This document shows positions 19,143-28,074 of a DNA stretch of 64,000 bases, in pieces. The stretch covers positions 806,001-870,000 of the forward strand of contig NZ_CP041409.1 of NCBI RefSeq assembly GCF_007065885.1, given 5' to 3'. The position numbers were made by a program, and so were the translations under genes. Position 1 is the first letter of the stretch, and each line of letters begins with the position of its first letter. The DNA is from Altererythrobacter sp. TH136 (GTDB lineage Bacteria > Pseudomonadota > Alphaproteobacteria > Sphingomonadales > Sphingomonadaceae). Under the pieces are notes generated by a model, which ran no database searches, was not told where the DNA came from, and saw only the letters and a program-made list of their open reading frames with translations.

Positions 19143-20023
19143 CAGATCAGTTCAGCATGCGCGAGGGCTTCGTCGACCGCCTGGCGCGCGGCTTGCGAAC
19201 ATTCCACCAAAGGCAGGCGCACGCTCGGATTCAGCCAGTCGTGCACCCGGCTGAGGGCATACTTGACCGGCCCCGGGCTCGCATCCTCGAACATCGCATA
19301 ATGAAGCGGATAGAGCTTGTCGTTCAGCTCCCGCGCGCGGGTCAGATCATTGGCCGCGATCGCCGCCTGGAACTCCGCGCACAGCGCGGGCGCGACGTTG
19401 GCGGTGACCGAGATGCACCCCACCCCGCCCGCGGCGGAGTGCGGCAGCCACAACTCGTCATCTCCCGATAGCTGGCAGAATTCCTTGCCGATGCCCATCC
19501 GGTGGTCCGTCACGCGGCTCAGATCCCCGCTCGCATCCTTGATGCCGACGATCTTGCCCGGAAAGCGCGTGGCGAGCTCGCATACCGTTTCAGGCATGAT
19601 GTCCGTCACCGTCCGGCCGGGAACGTTGTAGAGCACTATCGGCAGGCTGCTGTTTTCGGCCAGGAAACTGAAGTGCGCGATCAGTCCTTCCTGGCTTGGC
19701 CGGTTGTAATAGGGTGCCACGCACAGCGCGGCCGCTGCTCCAGTCTTGCGGCTGAAGTTCATGTGCAGCCGGGCGTTCATCGTGTCGTTCGAACCGCAGC
19801 CGGCGATCACCGGCACCCGTCCGGCGGCCTGCTCGACGCAGACCTCGATCACCCGGTGATGCTCGGCATTGGACAGCGTCGAGGCCTCTCCCGTCGTGCC
19901 GCACGGGACCAGCGCGCTGGACCCGCTGTCGATCTGCCAGTCGACCAGCCGGCGGAACGCCTGCTCATCGAACGATCCGTCGCGAAAAGGAGTCACTAGA
20001 GCGGGTATGGAACCGGAAAACAT
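19142..20023 (-). CDS. dapA: 4-hydroxy-tetrahydrodipicolinate synthase
   Basis: 293 aa. Condenses pyruvate with aspartate semialdehyde in the lysine/diaminopimelate pathway. It shows PALVTPFRDGS at the start, CGTTGEASTLS (pyruvate-binding TT pair), YNVPGRTVTD with the catalytic Tyr, and KDASGDLSRV with the Schiff-base Lys. I chose ATG 20023 (MFSGSIPALVTPF), the family start; the longer frame adds 41 unrelated residues. It is the first gene of the minus-strand run ending in cckA and is divergent from the lytic transglycosylase. Confidence 0.95.
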   Translation of the reverse strand: MFSGSIPALVTPFRDGSFDEQAFRRLVDWQIDSGSSALVPCGTTGEASTLSNAEHHRVIEVCVEQAAGRVPVIAGCGSNDTMNARLHMNFSRKTGAAAALCVAPYYNRPSQEGLIAHFSFLAENSSLPIVLYNVPGRTVTDIMPETVCELATRFPGKIVGIKDASGDLSRVTDHRMGIGKEFCQLSGDDELWLPHSAAGGVGCISVTANVAPALCAEFQAAIAANDLTRARELNDKLYPLHYAMFEDASPGPVKYALSRVHDWLNPSVRLPLVECSQAARQAVDEALAHAELI

Positions 20024-20126
20024 TGCAGTGGCGCCTTTGCTACGGTCATATCGGCCAGACGGAGGGGTGGGTTCCGCGCGCCCGATTTCAACGCATTCAT
20101 CGCCTGATAAGGAGCCAGTGGCCAGG

Positions 20127-22100
20127 ATGTCCAGTATGGTCGCCAATCGTTTATATTCGCTTCGCTTTCTTCCTCTTGTCGCGCTTGCGTGCGCTTCCGC
20201 GCCGGTTGCGGCGCAAAGTTACGACAACGGCCGGGCACAACTGGTGGCAAGCCAACCGGGTCAAGCCGCGGCCGCTGTTGCACGCTGGAAGCAGCTGACC
20301 GGCAGCAGCCGCATGGCATTTTCCGATTACGCAGGGTTCGCGCTGGCATATCCCGATTTCCCGCGGATGGAGGTCATCCGTTCAAGTGCGGAAGGCGCGC
20401 TGGAGCGCGATCTTACGGCGACGCCGCAACAGGTCGCCGCGTTCTTCGATCGGTTCCCGCCGATGGCGAACCCGGCCCGCGCGCGATATGCCCTGGCACT
20501 GTCGACGCTTGGCCGCCCGAACGCCCGCGAAGTGGCGCGCGCAGCCTGGCGTGGCGGCGAGATGAGCAGCGGTTCGGAGGCGTATCTGCAAGGGCTGTTC
20601 GGCCCGACCTTCACCGCTGACGATCACGAAGAACGGATGCGCGCGCTGCTGTGGCAGGGCGACAGCGAAGCCGCCGCCCGCCAGATGAACGTGGTCCAAT
20701 CGGCCAACCGCGAAGGCTACATGGCGCAGCTTGCCCTGCTGCAGGGGAACCTGCCGACTATGATCGGTCTGTCGGTCCCGGCCAGCGTCACGACCGACCC
20801 GGCTTATGTGTTCAACCTGGCACGGCACTATCGCAATACCGGCCAGACCGACCGCGGACGGCAGTTGCTGGCGACCCGCGCGACGTTTGCGCGTCCGCCG
20901 CACGACGCGCAGAACATGATCACCGAAATGCTCTCGCAAGCCAAGGGAGCATCCGCCAACACGGCGGCCGCGATCGCCGGCAAGGTGGACGATCTGTTCG
21001 CGCCCGGGACCGACATCTCCGCACTCTCGTACAAGCTGCGTGACGACTATACCTCGCTGATGTGGCTGGGCGGCACCAGCGCGTTGTGGTCTATGGGCGA
21101 CGGCAATCGTGCCGCGCCGATGTTCTATCGCTATGGCAATGCCGCGCGCACCCCTCAGACCCGCTCCAAAGGCTTCTATTGGGCCGGCCTCGCGTCCACC
21201 CGGGCGGGCAATCAGGCCGAGGCGAACCGTTTCTTCGAGATGGCCGCGCGCTACCCTGAATATTTCTACGGCCAGCTCGCACTGGAGCGGCTTGGCCGCC
21301 CGCTGCCGCGCTTCAACCAGGCGGCGCTGGCGCAGCCGCTACCCGCCGATGTGGCGGCGTTCAACGCGCGCCCGCTGGTGCAAGCGATCCGTTTCAACGC
21401 GCGATCGCAGCCCGACTGGCGGACGGAGCGATATTTCTTCACCGAGCTGGCCGATCAGGCGACCACGCCGGGGCAGATGCAGATGGCCGCCAATCTCGCC
21501 AGGGAGCTGGGCCTCAATGAACTTGCAGTGGTGCTCGGCCGCGTGGCACCCGAAAAGGATCTGACCGGCTTCACCGCGACCGGGTTCCCGGTGATCACCA
21601 CCCCGGCTGGCTCCGACTACACGATGGTGCACGCGATCACGCGGCAAGAGAGTGAATTCGACCGCGACCGGATCAGTCACGCCGGTGCGCGGGGGTTGAT
21701 GCAGCTGATGCCGGGGACTGCGAATGAACAGGCGGGGAAGATGGGCCTCGCGTACATGAGCGCGAACCTCACCCAGGACACGCAATACAATATCCGGCTC
21801 GGTGACGCCTATTTCGCCCGGATGCTGAGCTACTACGGCGGCAGCTACCCACTCGCAGTTGCCGCGTACAACGCAGGCGCGGGCAACGTGAACAAGTGGC
21901 TGCGTGCGAACGGTGATCCGCGCACCGGCAGTGTCGACTGGCTTCGCTGGATCGAGGAAATCCCGTTTTTCGAGACCAAGAACTACGTCCAGCGGGTGCT
22001 CGAGAATGCAGTGGTGTACGAGGCGCTGCACCCGGAGCGCACCCGTTATGGCAACGCGCGCGGGATCACCCAGTTCATCGGCAAGCGTTCGCCGGGTTGA
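20127..22100 (+). CDS. Soluble-type lytic murein transglycosylase (Slt70 family)
   Basis: 657 aa. A signal peptide (FLPLVALACASAPVAAQS) sends it to the periplasm. A long alpha-helical superhelix region (about 30-480) is followed by a C-terminal SLT domain with ITRQESEFDRDRISHAGARG (catalytic Glu in RQESEF), LMQLMPGTA and AAYNAGAGNVNKWL. It cleaves peptidoglycan glycosidic bonds to give anhydromuropeptides. ATG 20127 follows an AAGGAG at 20109-20114; the ATG at 20136 is an alternative. The longer open frame runs back into dapA on the other strand and is not coding there. Confidence 0.92.
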   Translation: MSSMVANRLYSLRFLPLVALACASAPVAAQSYDNGRAQLVASQPGQAAAAVARWKQLTGSSRMAFSDYAGFALAYPDFPRMEVIRSSAEGALERDLTATPQQVAAFFDRFPPMANPARARYALALSTLGRPNAREVARAAWRGGEMSSGSEAYLQGLFGPTFTADDHEERMRALLWQGDSEAAARQMNVVQSANREGYMAQLALLQGNLPTMIGLSVPASVTTDPAYVFNLARHYRNTGQTDRGRQLLATRATFARPPHDAQNMITEMLSQAKGASANTAAAIAGKVDDLFAPGTDISALSYKLRDDYTSLMWLGGTSALWSMGDGNRAAPMFYRYGNAARTPQTRSKGFYWAGLASTRAGNQAEANRFFEMAARYPEYFYGQLALERLGRPLPRFNQAALAQPLPADVAAFNARPLVQAIRFNARSQPDWRTERYFFTELADQATTPGQMQMAANLARELGLNELAVVLGRVAPEKDLTGFTATGFPVITTPAGSDYTMVHAITRQESEFDRDRISHAGARGLMQLMPGTANEQAGKMGLAYMSANLTQDTQYNIRLGDAYFARMLSYYGGSYPLAVAAYNAGAGNVNKWLRANGDPRTGSVDWLRWIEEIPFFETKNYVQRVLENAVVYEALHPERTRYGNARGITQFIGKRSPG

Positions 22101-22123
22101 TACAGCTCCCTTACGGCGGGTAG

Positions 22124-22615
22124 ATGGCGGGGATGCCTGCACTCGCCAGCAACCCGATCAGTCCTGCCGGCCTTGCGGCGCTTAAGGCCCGCTACGATCA
22201 ACTGCTGGGCACGGAACGGCCGGCGATCGTCGAACTGGTGAGTTGGGCCGCCGGCAACGGCGACCGCAGCGAAAACGGGGACTATCTCTATGGCCGCAAG
22301 CGGATGCGGGAGATCGATCGGGAGCTTGCGCACCTCGCCCGCCGAATGAAATCAGCCAGGGTGATCGATCCGGCGGACCAGCCCGATCCCGCCCGCGTGT
22401 TCTTCGGCGCGACCGTGACCCTGGCCGACGACGACGACCAGCAGCGGATCGTCACCTTGGTGGGCGACGACGAGCAGGACGCCGGCAACGGCGCGATCGG
22501 CTGGAGTTCCCCGATGGCGCGCGCTCTGCGCGGCGCGGCTGTCGGCGATGTTCGGACCGTGCGACTGCCGGGCGGGGAAAAGGACTGGGAAGTGATCGCG
22601 ATCCGCTATGCTTAG
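22124..22615 (+). CDS. greB: Transcription elongation factor GreA/GreB family (GreB-like)
   Basis: 163 aa. The N-terminal coiled coil begins ISPAGLAALKARYDQLL and includes GNGDRSENGDYLYGRKRMREID, whose Asp and Glu residues form the tip that stimulates RNA-polymerase transcript cleavage. The C-terminal FKBP-like domain has GWSSPMARALRGAAVGD. The YLYGRKRMREIDREL pattern is more like GreB than GreA. The start could also be the ATG at 22133. It follows the lytic transglycosylase by 23 nt and overlaps the next gene by 8 nt. Confidence 0.88.
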   Translation: MAGMPALASNPISPAGLAALKARYDQLLGTERPAIVELVSWAAGNGDRSENGDYLYGRKRMREIDRELAHLARRMKSARVIDPADQPDPARVFFGATVTLADDDDQQRIVTLVGDDEQDAGNGAIGWSSPMARALRGAAVGDVRTVRLPGGEKDWEVIAIRYA

Positions 22616-23090
22616 GGCGGTGCTGATCGCGGCGGCTTTGGTGGCGACGCCGGCCGCAGCCAAGGACAGCCTGGGCGTCTTCGGATCATGGGCCGCCTTC
22701 CGCGACCCGCCGGTGCCTCGCTGTTATGCCATCGCCATGCCGGCCGCGAGCAAGGCTTCGCGAGATTACGCCCCATTCGCCACAATCGGCACGTGGCCCC
22801 GCCGCGCCGTTCGCGGGCAGGTCCATTTCCGCCTGTCCCGCAAAGTGGCCGCAACCGCCCCGATCATCCTCAGCATCGGCGGGCAGCGGTTCACCCTTGC
22901 TGGTGGCGGCGGAGATGCATGGGCAAGTGACCGGGCCATGGACGCAGCGATCGTCGCCGCGATGCGCTCGGCCAGGTCCATGACCGTATCCGGGCGCGAC
23001 GCGAAGGGGCGCCGTTTCTCCGACCGCTATCCGCTGGAAGGCGCGGCCACCGCGATGGACGCAGCGACCGTGGGGTGCGCGCGCCGCTGA
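22608..23090 (+). CDS. Secreted protein, possibly invasion-associated locus B (IalB)-like
   Basis: 160 aa with a signal peptide (MLRAVLIAAALVATPAAA). The mature part is small and beta-rich: LGVFGSWAAFRDPPVPRCYA near the start, a central strand-rich region and a C-terminal YPLEGAATAMDAATVGC. Two cysteines may form a disulfide. The pattern of an N-terminal single-Cys strand and a C-terminal L-x-G-x-x-x-A...C resembles IalB-type periplasmic proteins, but identity is uncertain. The start codon overlaps the greB stop by 8 nt, so it is co-translated. Confidence 0.5.
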   Translation: MLRAVLIAAALVATPAAAKDSLGVFGSWAAFRDPPVPRCYAIAMPAASKASRDYAPFATIGTWPRRAVRGQVHFRLSRKVAATAPIILSIGGQRFTLAGGGGDAWASDRAMDAAIVAAMRSARSMTVSGRDAKGRRFSDRYPLEGAATAMDAATVGCARR

Positions 23091-23097
23091 TGCAAGA

Positions 23098-23125
23098 AAG
23101 GGCGGAGCGCCAGCGCCCCGCCCTT
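23098..23125 (-). terminator. Terminator after the outer-membrane protein gene
   Basis: AAGGGCGG (23098-23105) pairs with CCGCCCTT (23118-23125), with a further GCGC pairing inside. On the minus strand the hairpin is followed by TCTTGC, giving a modest U-rich tail. It lies between the convergent stops of the IalB-like gene and the outer-membrane protein gene and could serve both. Confidence 0.6.
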
Positions 23126-23149
23126 CCCTGGGTTCACCGCTGGTAGCGC

Positions 23150-23821
23150 TTAGAAGCGCACACCGGCGGTGGCGACGACCTGGTGACGATCGGTGTCGAG
23201 GTTGAAGCGGCTGGAGTCAGGCGTGTCGCCTTCGAAATCCACTTCGCCCTTGCCGTACTTCGAATAACGGTATTCCGCGCCGACATAGGCATTGCGGCTT
23301 ACCGCGAATTCAGCACCCGCACCAAGGCGCCAGCCGTCGGTGTCCAGCTTCTGGGCGAGGTTGACCGTTCCGTCGCTGCCCGTGACCGAGAAGCGCTGGT
23401 TGGTGTAGCCTGCCTTACCATAGATCATCGTGGTCGGGCTGGTGACGTAACCGACGCGGCCACCGACATAGATCTCGCGATCCGCCTGGACGTTGCCGAG
23501 GTTGAACACCGTGGGCTGGTCGTTGTTGAAGTCACGGCCAGCGGTGCTGCCCGAATACGAAGCTTCGGCACCGACGCGGAAATTCGGGCTCGCGGCGAAA
23601 TCATAGCCGACCACGCCGCCGTAGGTGACGCCGTCAACCGACTGCTTGAGGTCGCGAGTGTTGTCCACGTCCTCAGTGCTGCCCGAGCGGATGTGATCGT
23701 AGCCCACTTCGGCGCCGGCGCGGAGACCGCTGAACGGGATCTCGCTGGCGGTCTGGGCCATCGCGGGGGTCGCCATGGCCACCAGCGAGGCGGCGGCGAG
23801 CGATGCGATCTTGTACTTCAT
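23150..23821 (-). CDS. Small outer-membrane beta-barrel protein (porin/OmpA-barrel-like)
   Basis: 223 aa. A signal peptide (SLAAASLVAMATPAMAQ) is followed by alternating amphipathic strands such as LRAGAEVGYDHIRSGS, GVTYGGVVGYDFAAS, IYVGGRVGYVTSPT and YVGAEYRYSKYGKG, and the protein ends in VVATAGVRF with a terminal Phe, the outer-membrane insertion signal. It is an 8-stranded barrel by appearance, like opacity or OmpA-barrel proteins. I chose ATG 23821 because it gives a clean signal peptide. Three GTTTCA motifs lie 80-122 nt upstream. Confidence 0.85.
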   Translation of the reverse strand: MKYKIASLAAASLVAMATPAMAQTASEIPFSGLRAGAEVGYDHIRSGSTEDVDNTRDLKQSVDGVTYGGVVGYDFAASPNFRVGAEASYSGSTAGRDFNNDQPTVFNLGNVQADREIYVGGRVGYVTSPTTMIYGKAGYTNQRFSVTGSDGTVNLAQKLDTDGWRLGAGAEFAVSRNAYVGAEYRYSKYGKGEVDFEGDTPDSSRFNLDTDRHQVVATAGVRF

Positions 23822-23901
23822 GGGGGTACTCCGTCTTTCTTTCGTCCGGTCCGGCGCAGTGCCGTGACCTTGGACACGCTGAACGGGGGACAGCAGCGCC
23901 A

Positions 23902-23943
23902 GTTTCATTAACCTGAAACAACAAGAAGCCTGTGGTGTTTCAG
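23902..23943 (-). promoter_or_regulatory. GTTTCA repeat cluster upstream of the outer-membrane protein gene
   Basis: GTTTCA (23902-23907) and TGAAAC (23914-23919) form a 6-bp inverted repeat around TTAACC, and a third GTTTCA(G) occurs at 23937-23943. The arrangement suggests a binding site for a dimeric regulator of the barrel-protein promoter. No known regulator is assigned. Confidence 0.35.
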
Positions 23944-24050
23944 CAACAATCTAATCGACGAAGAGTCGTTCGTGTCCGACATCTGGTGGGAACCACGGCC
24001 GGATCGCGAGGTTTGCGCGCGCGCCCTTGAATACCTATATGCGCCGCTTC

Positions 24051-25301
24051 ATGACCGACACTGCCCTCATGTCCATCCCGGGTCCGATCGACCCGGTGCC
24101 CGTCGCGCGTCCCGATGCCGCCGATGGAGTCACGCCGCGGTCTGACGGGCGGATCGACCTCCTGGGTCTTCCGCGTGAGCGGATCGCCACCTTTCTGGCC
24201 GAGGCAGGGCTGGATGAGAAAGCGGCCAAGCTGCGCTCGCGCCAGGTATTCCACTGGATCTACCATCGCGGGGTAAGCGACTTCGAAGCGATGACCGACA
24301 TCGCCAAGACGATGCGCCCCTGGCTCGCTGAACGGTTTGTCATCGGTCGGCCCGAGATTGTCGAGGCGCAGCACTCCACTGATGGTACGCGCAAGTGGTT
24401 GCTGCGCACCGCGGATGGCCACGACTTCGAGATGGTGTTCATCCCCGATGCTGACCGGGGCACGTTGTGTGTGTCCAGCCAGGTCGGCTGCACGCTCAAC
24501 TGCACCTTCTGCCACACCGGCACCATGCGGCTGGTGCGCAACCTCACGCCGGGCGAGATCGTCGGTCAGGTGATGCTGGCTCGTGACGCCCTTGGCGAAT
24601 GGCCGCGCGGTTCGATGGCCGGACTGGAAGACGAAGAAGATGCCGGTCACTATTCGTCGGATGGGCGCCTGCTGACCAACATCGTGATGATGGGCATGGG
24701 CGAACCGCTGTACAATTTCGAAAACGTGAAGTCCGCGCTCCGCATCGTGATGGACGGCGCCGGGCTTGCGCTGTCCAAGCGGAGGATCACGCTGTCGACC
24801 AGCGGCGTGGTGCCGATGATGGCACGCGCGGGCGAGGAAATCGGGGTGAACCTCGCGGTATCGCTCCACGCGGTGAACAAGGAAACGCGCGATGAGATCG
24901 TCCCACTCAACCGCAAATATGGCATCGACGAACTGCTGACCGCCTGCGCGGCCTATCCGGGGGCGTCGAACGCGCGGCGGATCACGTTCGAATACGTGAT
25001 GCTGAAGGACAAGAACGACAGCGATGCCGATGCACGGGAGCTCGTCCGTCTGCTGAAGCACTACAACCTGCCGGCAAAGGTCAACCTGATCCCGTTCAAC
25101 CCGTGGCCCGGCGCGGCCTACGAGACGTCTTCGCCTGAACGGGTACGGCGCTTCTCAGAGATCGTATTCGAAGCCGGCATCAGTGCCCCGGTGCGCACCC
25201 CGCGTGGACGCGACATCGATGCAGCCTGCGGGCAGCTCCGCACAGCAGCCGAGAAGAAGAGCCGAGCGGAACGGGATCGCGAAGCAGCTGCGGTAGCCTA
25301 G
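24051..25301 (+). CDS. rlmN: Dual-specificity 23S rRNA / tRNA A-C2 methyltransferase RlmN
   Basis: 416 aa from ATG 24051. A radical-SAM enzyme that methylates C2 of A2503 in 23S rRNA and A37 in some tRNAs. The 4Fe-4S motif is Cys147-x3-Cys151-x2-Cys154 in [11 protein letters not shown]. Other signatures are [14 protein letters not shown] near the N-terminus, [20 protein letters not shown] and [10 protein letters not shown]. Four in-frame ATGs (24027, 24039, 24051, 24069) lie close together with no clear Shine-Dalgarno, so the exact start is uncertain. Monocistronic; divergent from the outer-membrane protein gene. Confidence 0.93.
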   Translation: MTDTALMSIPGPIDPVPVARPDAADGVTPRSDGRIDLLGLPRERIATFLAEAGLDEKAAKLRSRQVFHWIYHRGVSDFEAMTDIAKTMRPWLAERFVIGRPEIVEAQHSTDGTRKWLLRTADGHDFEMVFIPDADRGTLCVSSQVGCTLNCTFCHTGTMRLVRNLTPGEIVGQVMLARDALGEWPRGSMAGLEDEEDAGHYSSDGRLLTNIVMMGMGEPLYNFENVKSALRIVMDGAGLALSKRRITLSTSGVVPMMARAGEEIGVNLAVSLHAVNKETRDEIVPLNRKYGIDELLTACAAYPGASNARRITFEYVMLKDKNDSDADARELVRLLKHYNLPAKVNLIPFNPWPGAAYETSSPERVRRFSEIVFEAGISAPVRTPRGRDIDAACGQLRTAAEKKSRAERDREAAAVA

Positions 25302-25450
25302 ACCGCATCACGGGCACGACTTATCGCCGGATCGGGGCATCTCGTCGTGAAAAGCGTTAGGCAACAAAGCGTTCATCTGAGGTTGTGGACCCCCTCGCCA
25401 GCTTGAGCGTCGACAGTTCAAGTCGCTCATTCGAGGGAAAGGAAAACCCC

Positions 25451-25792
25451 GTGAAAAAGATTGCTCTCGCCCTTGCCGCCACTGGCCTCATGGTTCCCGC
25501 CGCCCCGGCGCTCGCCGATCATCATCGTGGGCATCATTACAAGCAGAAGCAGCAGCGGTATTATTCGACCGATAACGGCATCCGTTACTGGCAGGGTGAA
25601 GACGGCCGGCGCTACTGCAAGCGCTCGGACGGGACCGTGGGCCTGATCGTCGGCGGTGCCGCGGGTGCCCTGGTTGGCCGCGCGATCGACACGCGCGGGG
25701 AACGGGCCACCGGCACGATCCTGGGTGCCGCTGCCGGTGCCCTGCTCGGCCGCCAGGTTCAGCGCGGCAGCAGCTCCTACCGCTGCCGCTAA
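25451..25792 (+). CDS. Glycine-zipper 2TM-type envelope protein
   Basis: 113 aa starting at GTG 25451, preceded by GGGAAAGGAAAA as ribosome-binding site. A signal peptide (ALALAATGLMVPAAPALA) is followed by a His-rich stretch, HHRGHHYKQKQQ, which might bind metal, and then by a glycine-zipper hairpin: GLIVGGAAGALVGRAI ... GTILGAAAGALLGRQV. The mature protein has two Cys. Such proteins sit in or near the outer membrane; function unknown. The frame is open further upstream but a signal peptide begins only at the GTG. Confidence 0.8.
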   Translation: MKKIALALAATGLMVPAAPALADHHRGHHYKQKQQRYYSTDNGIRYWQGEDGRRYCKRSDGTVGLIVGGAAGALVGRAIDTRGERATGTILGAAAGALLGRQVQRGSSSYRCR

Positions 25793-25828
25793 GCACATCG
25801 CTTCATCGGGTCGCATCTGATGAACGAG

Positions 25829-25860
25829 CGCGCCGTCTCCTTCGGGGGGCGGCGCGTTTT
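25829..25860 (+). terminator. Strong rho-independent terminator
   Basis: A 12-bp stem (25829-25840 with 25845-25856, including two G-T pairs) is closed by a TTCG tetraloop and followed by TTTT. It lies 36 nt after the stop of the glycine-zipper gene and ahead of the SDR operon. Confidence 0.9.
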
Positions 25861-25896
25861 GCTATGGGCTTTGTTATGGTGCGCCGCTGTGCTTGA

Positions 25897-26682
25897 ATGG
25901 CGGAGATGAGTGATGCCCCGCCCTCCCCTCCCGCCGTCCTGGTCACCGGCGGAGCGCGGCGGATCGGCGCGGCCATCGCCCGACGCTTTGCCGCTGCCGG
26001 GTGGCGCGTCATCATCCACTATGGTCGCTCGGTCGCCGAGGCAGAGCAATTGGCCGCCGAGTTGCCTGGAGCCGTCGCCATCCACTGCGATCTGGCGGAC
26101 GGGGATGCTGCCGAGGACATGGTGGAGCGGCTGGCGAGCTTTCTTCCTGACTGGCGCTGCCTGGTGAACTGTGCGTCCGTGTTTGACGCTGACGACGTTT
26201 CCCGCCTCGACGCCGATACCTTCCGCCGGGCGATCCGCGTTAACGCCGAAGCTCCGGCGCGGATGGCGCAGGCGTTTCTCGCAAAGGCGCAGGCGGGCGG
26301 CGGACGGCGGGTTATCCAGGTGACCGATCAGAAGCTCGCCAATCCGAACCCGGATTTCTTCAGCTACACGCTGAGCAAGCACGCCATCGCCGGCGCCATC
26401 CCGATGCTAGCAATGGGAGCCTGCGGCCCGGACGATCGAGTATACGGGCTCGCCCCGGGCGCCATTCTCGCCAGCCACGACCAATCGGAAGACGAGGCGG
26501 CGATCAGTCACCGGCTCAACCTGCTCGGTCGCAGGACCGATGCAGACGAGGTCGCGGACGCGTGCCTGTGGCTGTCGCAGGGATGGCTGGCGAGCGGTGA
26601 GACCCTGTTCATCGACAGCGGCCAGCACCTGGTGGCGCAGCCGCGGGACGTGATCTACCTAGCCCGGGAGAATGCCGCATGA
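25897..26682 (+). CDS. SDR family oxidoreductase, pteridine reductase / FolM-like
   Basis: 261 aa. The NAD(P)-binding motif is VTGGARRIGAAIARRFA, where the GGxRRIG form is typical of pteridine and dihydromonapterin reductases. Catalytic Tyr-x-x-x-Lys is YTLSK, and the usual catalytic Ser is replaced by VTD/QKLANPN, also a FolM-type feature. It may reduce a pterin. It starts an operon: the next gene overlaps its stop by 4 nt (ATGA), followed by a molybdopterin oxidoreductase, so a link to pterin or molybdopterin metabolism is possible but inferred. ATG 25906 is an alternative start. Confidence 0.75.
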   Translation: MAEMSDAPPSPPAVLVTGGARRIGAAIARRFAAAGWRVIIHYGRSVAEAEQLAAELPGAVAIHCDLADGDAAEDMVERLASFLPDWRCLVNCASVFDADDVSRLDADTFRRAIRVNAEAPARMAQAFLAKAQAGGGRRVIQVTDQKLANPNPDFFSYTLSKHAIAGAIPMLAMGACGPDDRVYGLAPGAILASHDQSEDEAAISHRLNLLGRRTDADEVADACLWLSQGWLASGETLFIDSGQHLVAQPRDVIYLARENAA

Positions 26683-27347
26683 AGCGGCACGCGCTCTCTA
26701 CCCGGATCTGGCACTGGGCGAACTTTGCCTGCCTCGTGATCCTATTCATGAGCGGGCTCAACATCTCCAACGCGCATCCTTGGCTGTACTGGGGCGAACG
26801 AGGGTTTCATCCGTCCGAAGCGTGGCTGGCGGTCACCCGCTTTCCGGGATGGGCGACGATCCCGGGGTACTACAGCCTTGCCGGGGCACGGGAGTGGCAC
26901 CTGGCCGTCGCCTGGCCGTTCGCGCTGCTGCTGGCCTTCCTGTGGCTGGCAATTCTCATTAATGGCCACTTCCGCCGCGACCTGATGACCCGCCGCCGCG
27001 AGTGGCGCGGTTCAGCCATTGCCGCTGACATCAGGGCGCACCTGCGGTTCGATTTCGATCGCGGAGACGCCAAGTTCAACTTCCTGCAAAAGCTGTCCTA
27101 CGGCGTGGTGCTGGGGATCCTGCTGCCGGGCATGGTGCTGACCGGCATGGGCATCAGCCCGGGCCTGGAGCCGATCATGCGCCCGCTGAGCGACTTGGTC
27201 GGCGGGCGGCAGTCGATGCGATCGCTGCATTTCATCCTTGCTTGGGGCCTGTTCGGGTTCCTGGTCCTCCACGTCGCGCTGGTACTGGTATCCAATCCGG
27301 TGAAGCAGATGCGCGCCATGATCACGGGCGGCCGCGATGCAGCGTAG
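26679..27347 (+). CDS. Cytochrome b561/b6-type membrane subunit
   Basis: 222 aa with about four membrane helices. Conserved His in STRIWHWANFACLVILF, a loop with EWHLAVAWPF, and SLHFILAWGLFGFLVLHVALV give the bis-haem pattern of cytochrome b561-like subunits that feed electrons to periplasmic oxidoreductases. It overlaps the SDR stop (ATGA) and the next gene by 11 nt, so the three are translated together. It is the likely membrane electron partner of the molybdopterin protein downstream. Confidence 0.85.
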   Translation: MKRHALSTRIWHWANFACLVILFMSGLNISNAHPWLYWGERGFHPSEAWLAVTRFPGWATIPGYYSLAGAREWHLAVAWPFALLLAFLWLAILINGHFRRDLMTRRREWRGSAIAADIRAHLRFDFDRGDAKFNFLQKLSYGVVLGILLPGMVLTGMGISPGLEPIMRPLSDLVGGRQSMRSLHFILAWGLFGFLVLHVALVLVSNPVKQMRAMITGGRDAA

Positions 27348-28074
27348 GGGCTTGCTGGCAGGGATCGCTGCGCTGGCGACAGGCGGCTGCGCCAAAGTCG
27401 CCGACAGCGGCACGGGGCAGGCGCTGCTGGGTGCTGCGGAGACGTGGCACATGAACGCCCAGCGCTTCCTCGCCGGCCGGAACGCACTGGCGACCGAATT
27501 CACGCGCGCCGACATCTCGCCATTCTTTCGCGGCAACGGAACGACCGCAATCGACACGCCCGAGTACGCCGCGGCGAAGGCGGCTGAGTTCGCCGACTGG
27601 CGGCTGACGGTCACCGGGCTTGTCGCGCATCCGCTGACCCTCAGCATGGAAAACATCCGCCGCCTGCCGCAGCGCACGCAGATCACCCGCCATGACTGTG
27701 TTGAGGGGTGGAGCGCGATTGGCGAATGGACCGGCCCGCAGCTTGCCACCATCCTGCGTGGCGCGACGCTGCTTCCGTCCGCACGCTTCATCGTATTCCG
27801 CTGCGCCGACACGCTGGGCGGTGCGCCATATTACGAGAGCATCGATCTAGTCGATGCGTTTCACCCGCAAACGATCATCGCGCACATGCTGAACGGAGCC
27901 CCTCTGCCGGAGCGCAACGGCGCGCCGCTGCGCCTGCGAGTAGAGCGACAATTGGGATACAAGCACGCCAAATATCTGACCGGCCTGGAGATCGTGTCCG
28001 ACCTCTCGGGCATACACGGCGGCCACGGCGGATACTGGGAGGATCGCGGATACCACTGGTATGCCGGCGCCTGA
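27337..28074 (+). CDS. Molybdopterin-dependent oxidoreductase (sulfite oxidase / MsrP-like)
   Basis: 245 aa. Starts MQRRGLLAGIAALATGGC, combining a twin-arginine-like RR with a possible lipobox GGC, so it is probably a periplasmic membrane-anchored protein. The Moco domain includes LTVTGLVAHPLTLSMENIRRLP and RHDCVEGWSAIGEWTG, where the Cys is the molybdenum ligand, followed by YYESIDLVDA and LPERNGAPLRL...LGYKHAKYLTGLEI. It resembles MsrP and YedY-type enzymes. With the cytochrome b it likely forms an MsrPQ-like couple that repairs or reduces a periplasmic substrate. Confidence 0.85.
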   Translation: MQRRGLLAGIAALATGGCAKVADSGTGQALLGAAETWHMNAQRFLAGRNALATEFTRADISPFFRGNGTTAIDTPEYAAAKAAEFADWRLTVTGLVAHPLTLSMENIRRLPQRTQITRHDCVEGWSAIGEWTGPQLATILRGATLLPSARFIVFRCADTLGGAPYYESIDLVDAFHPQTIIAHMLNGAPLPERNGAPLRLRVERQLGYKHAKYLTGLEIVSDLSGIHGGHGGYWEDRGYHWYAGA

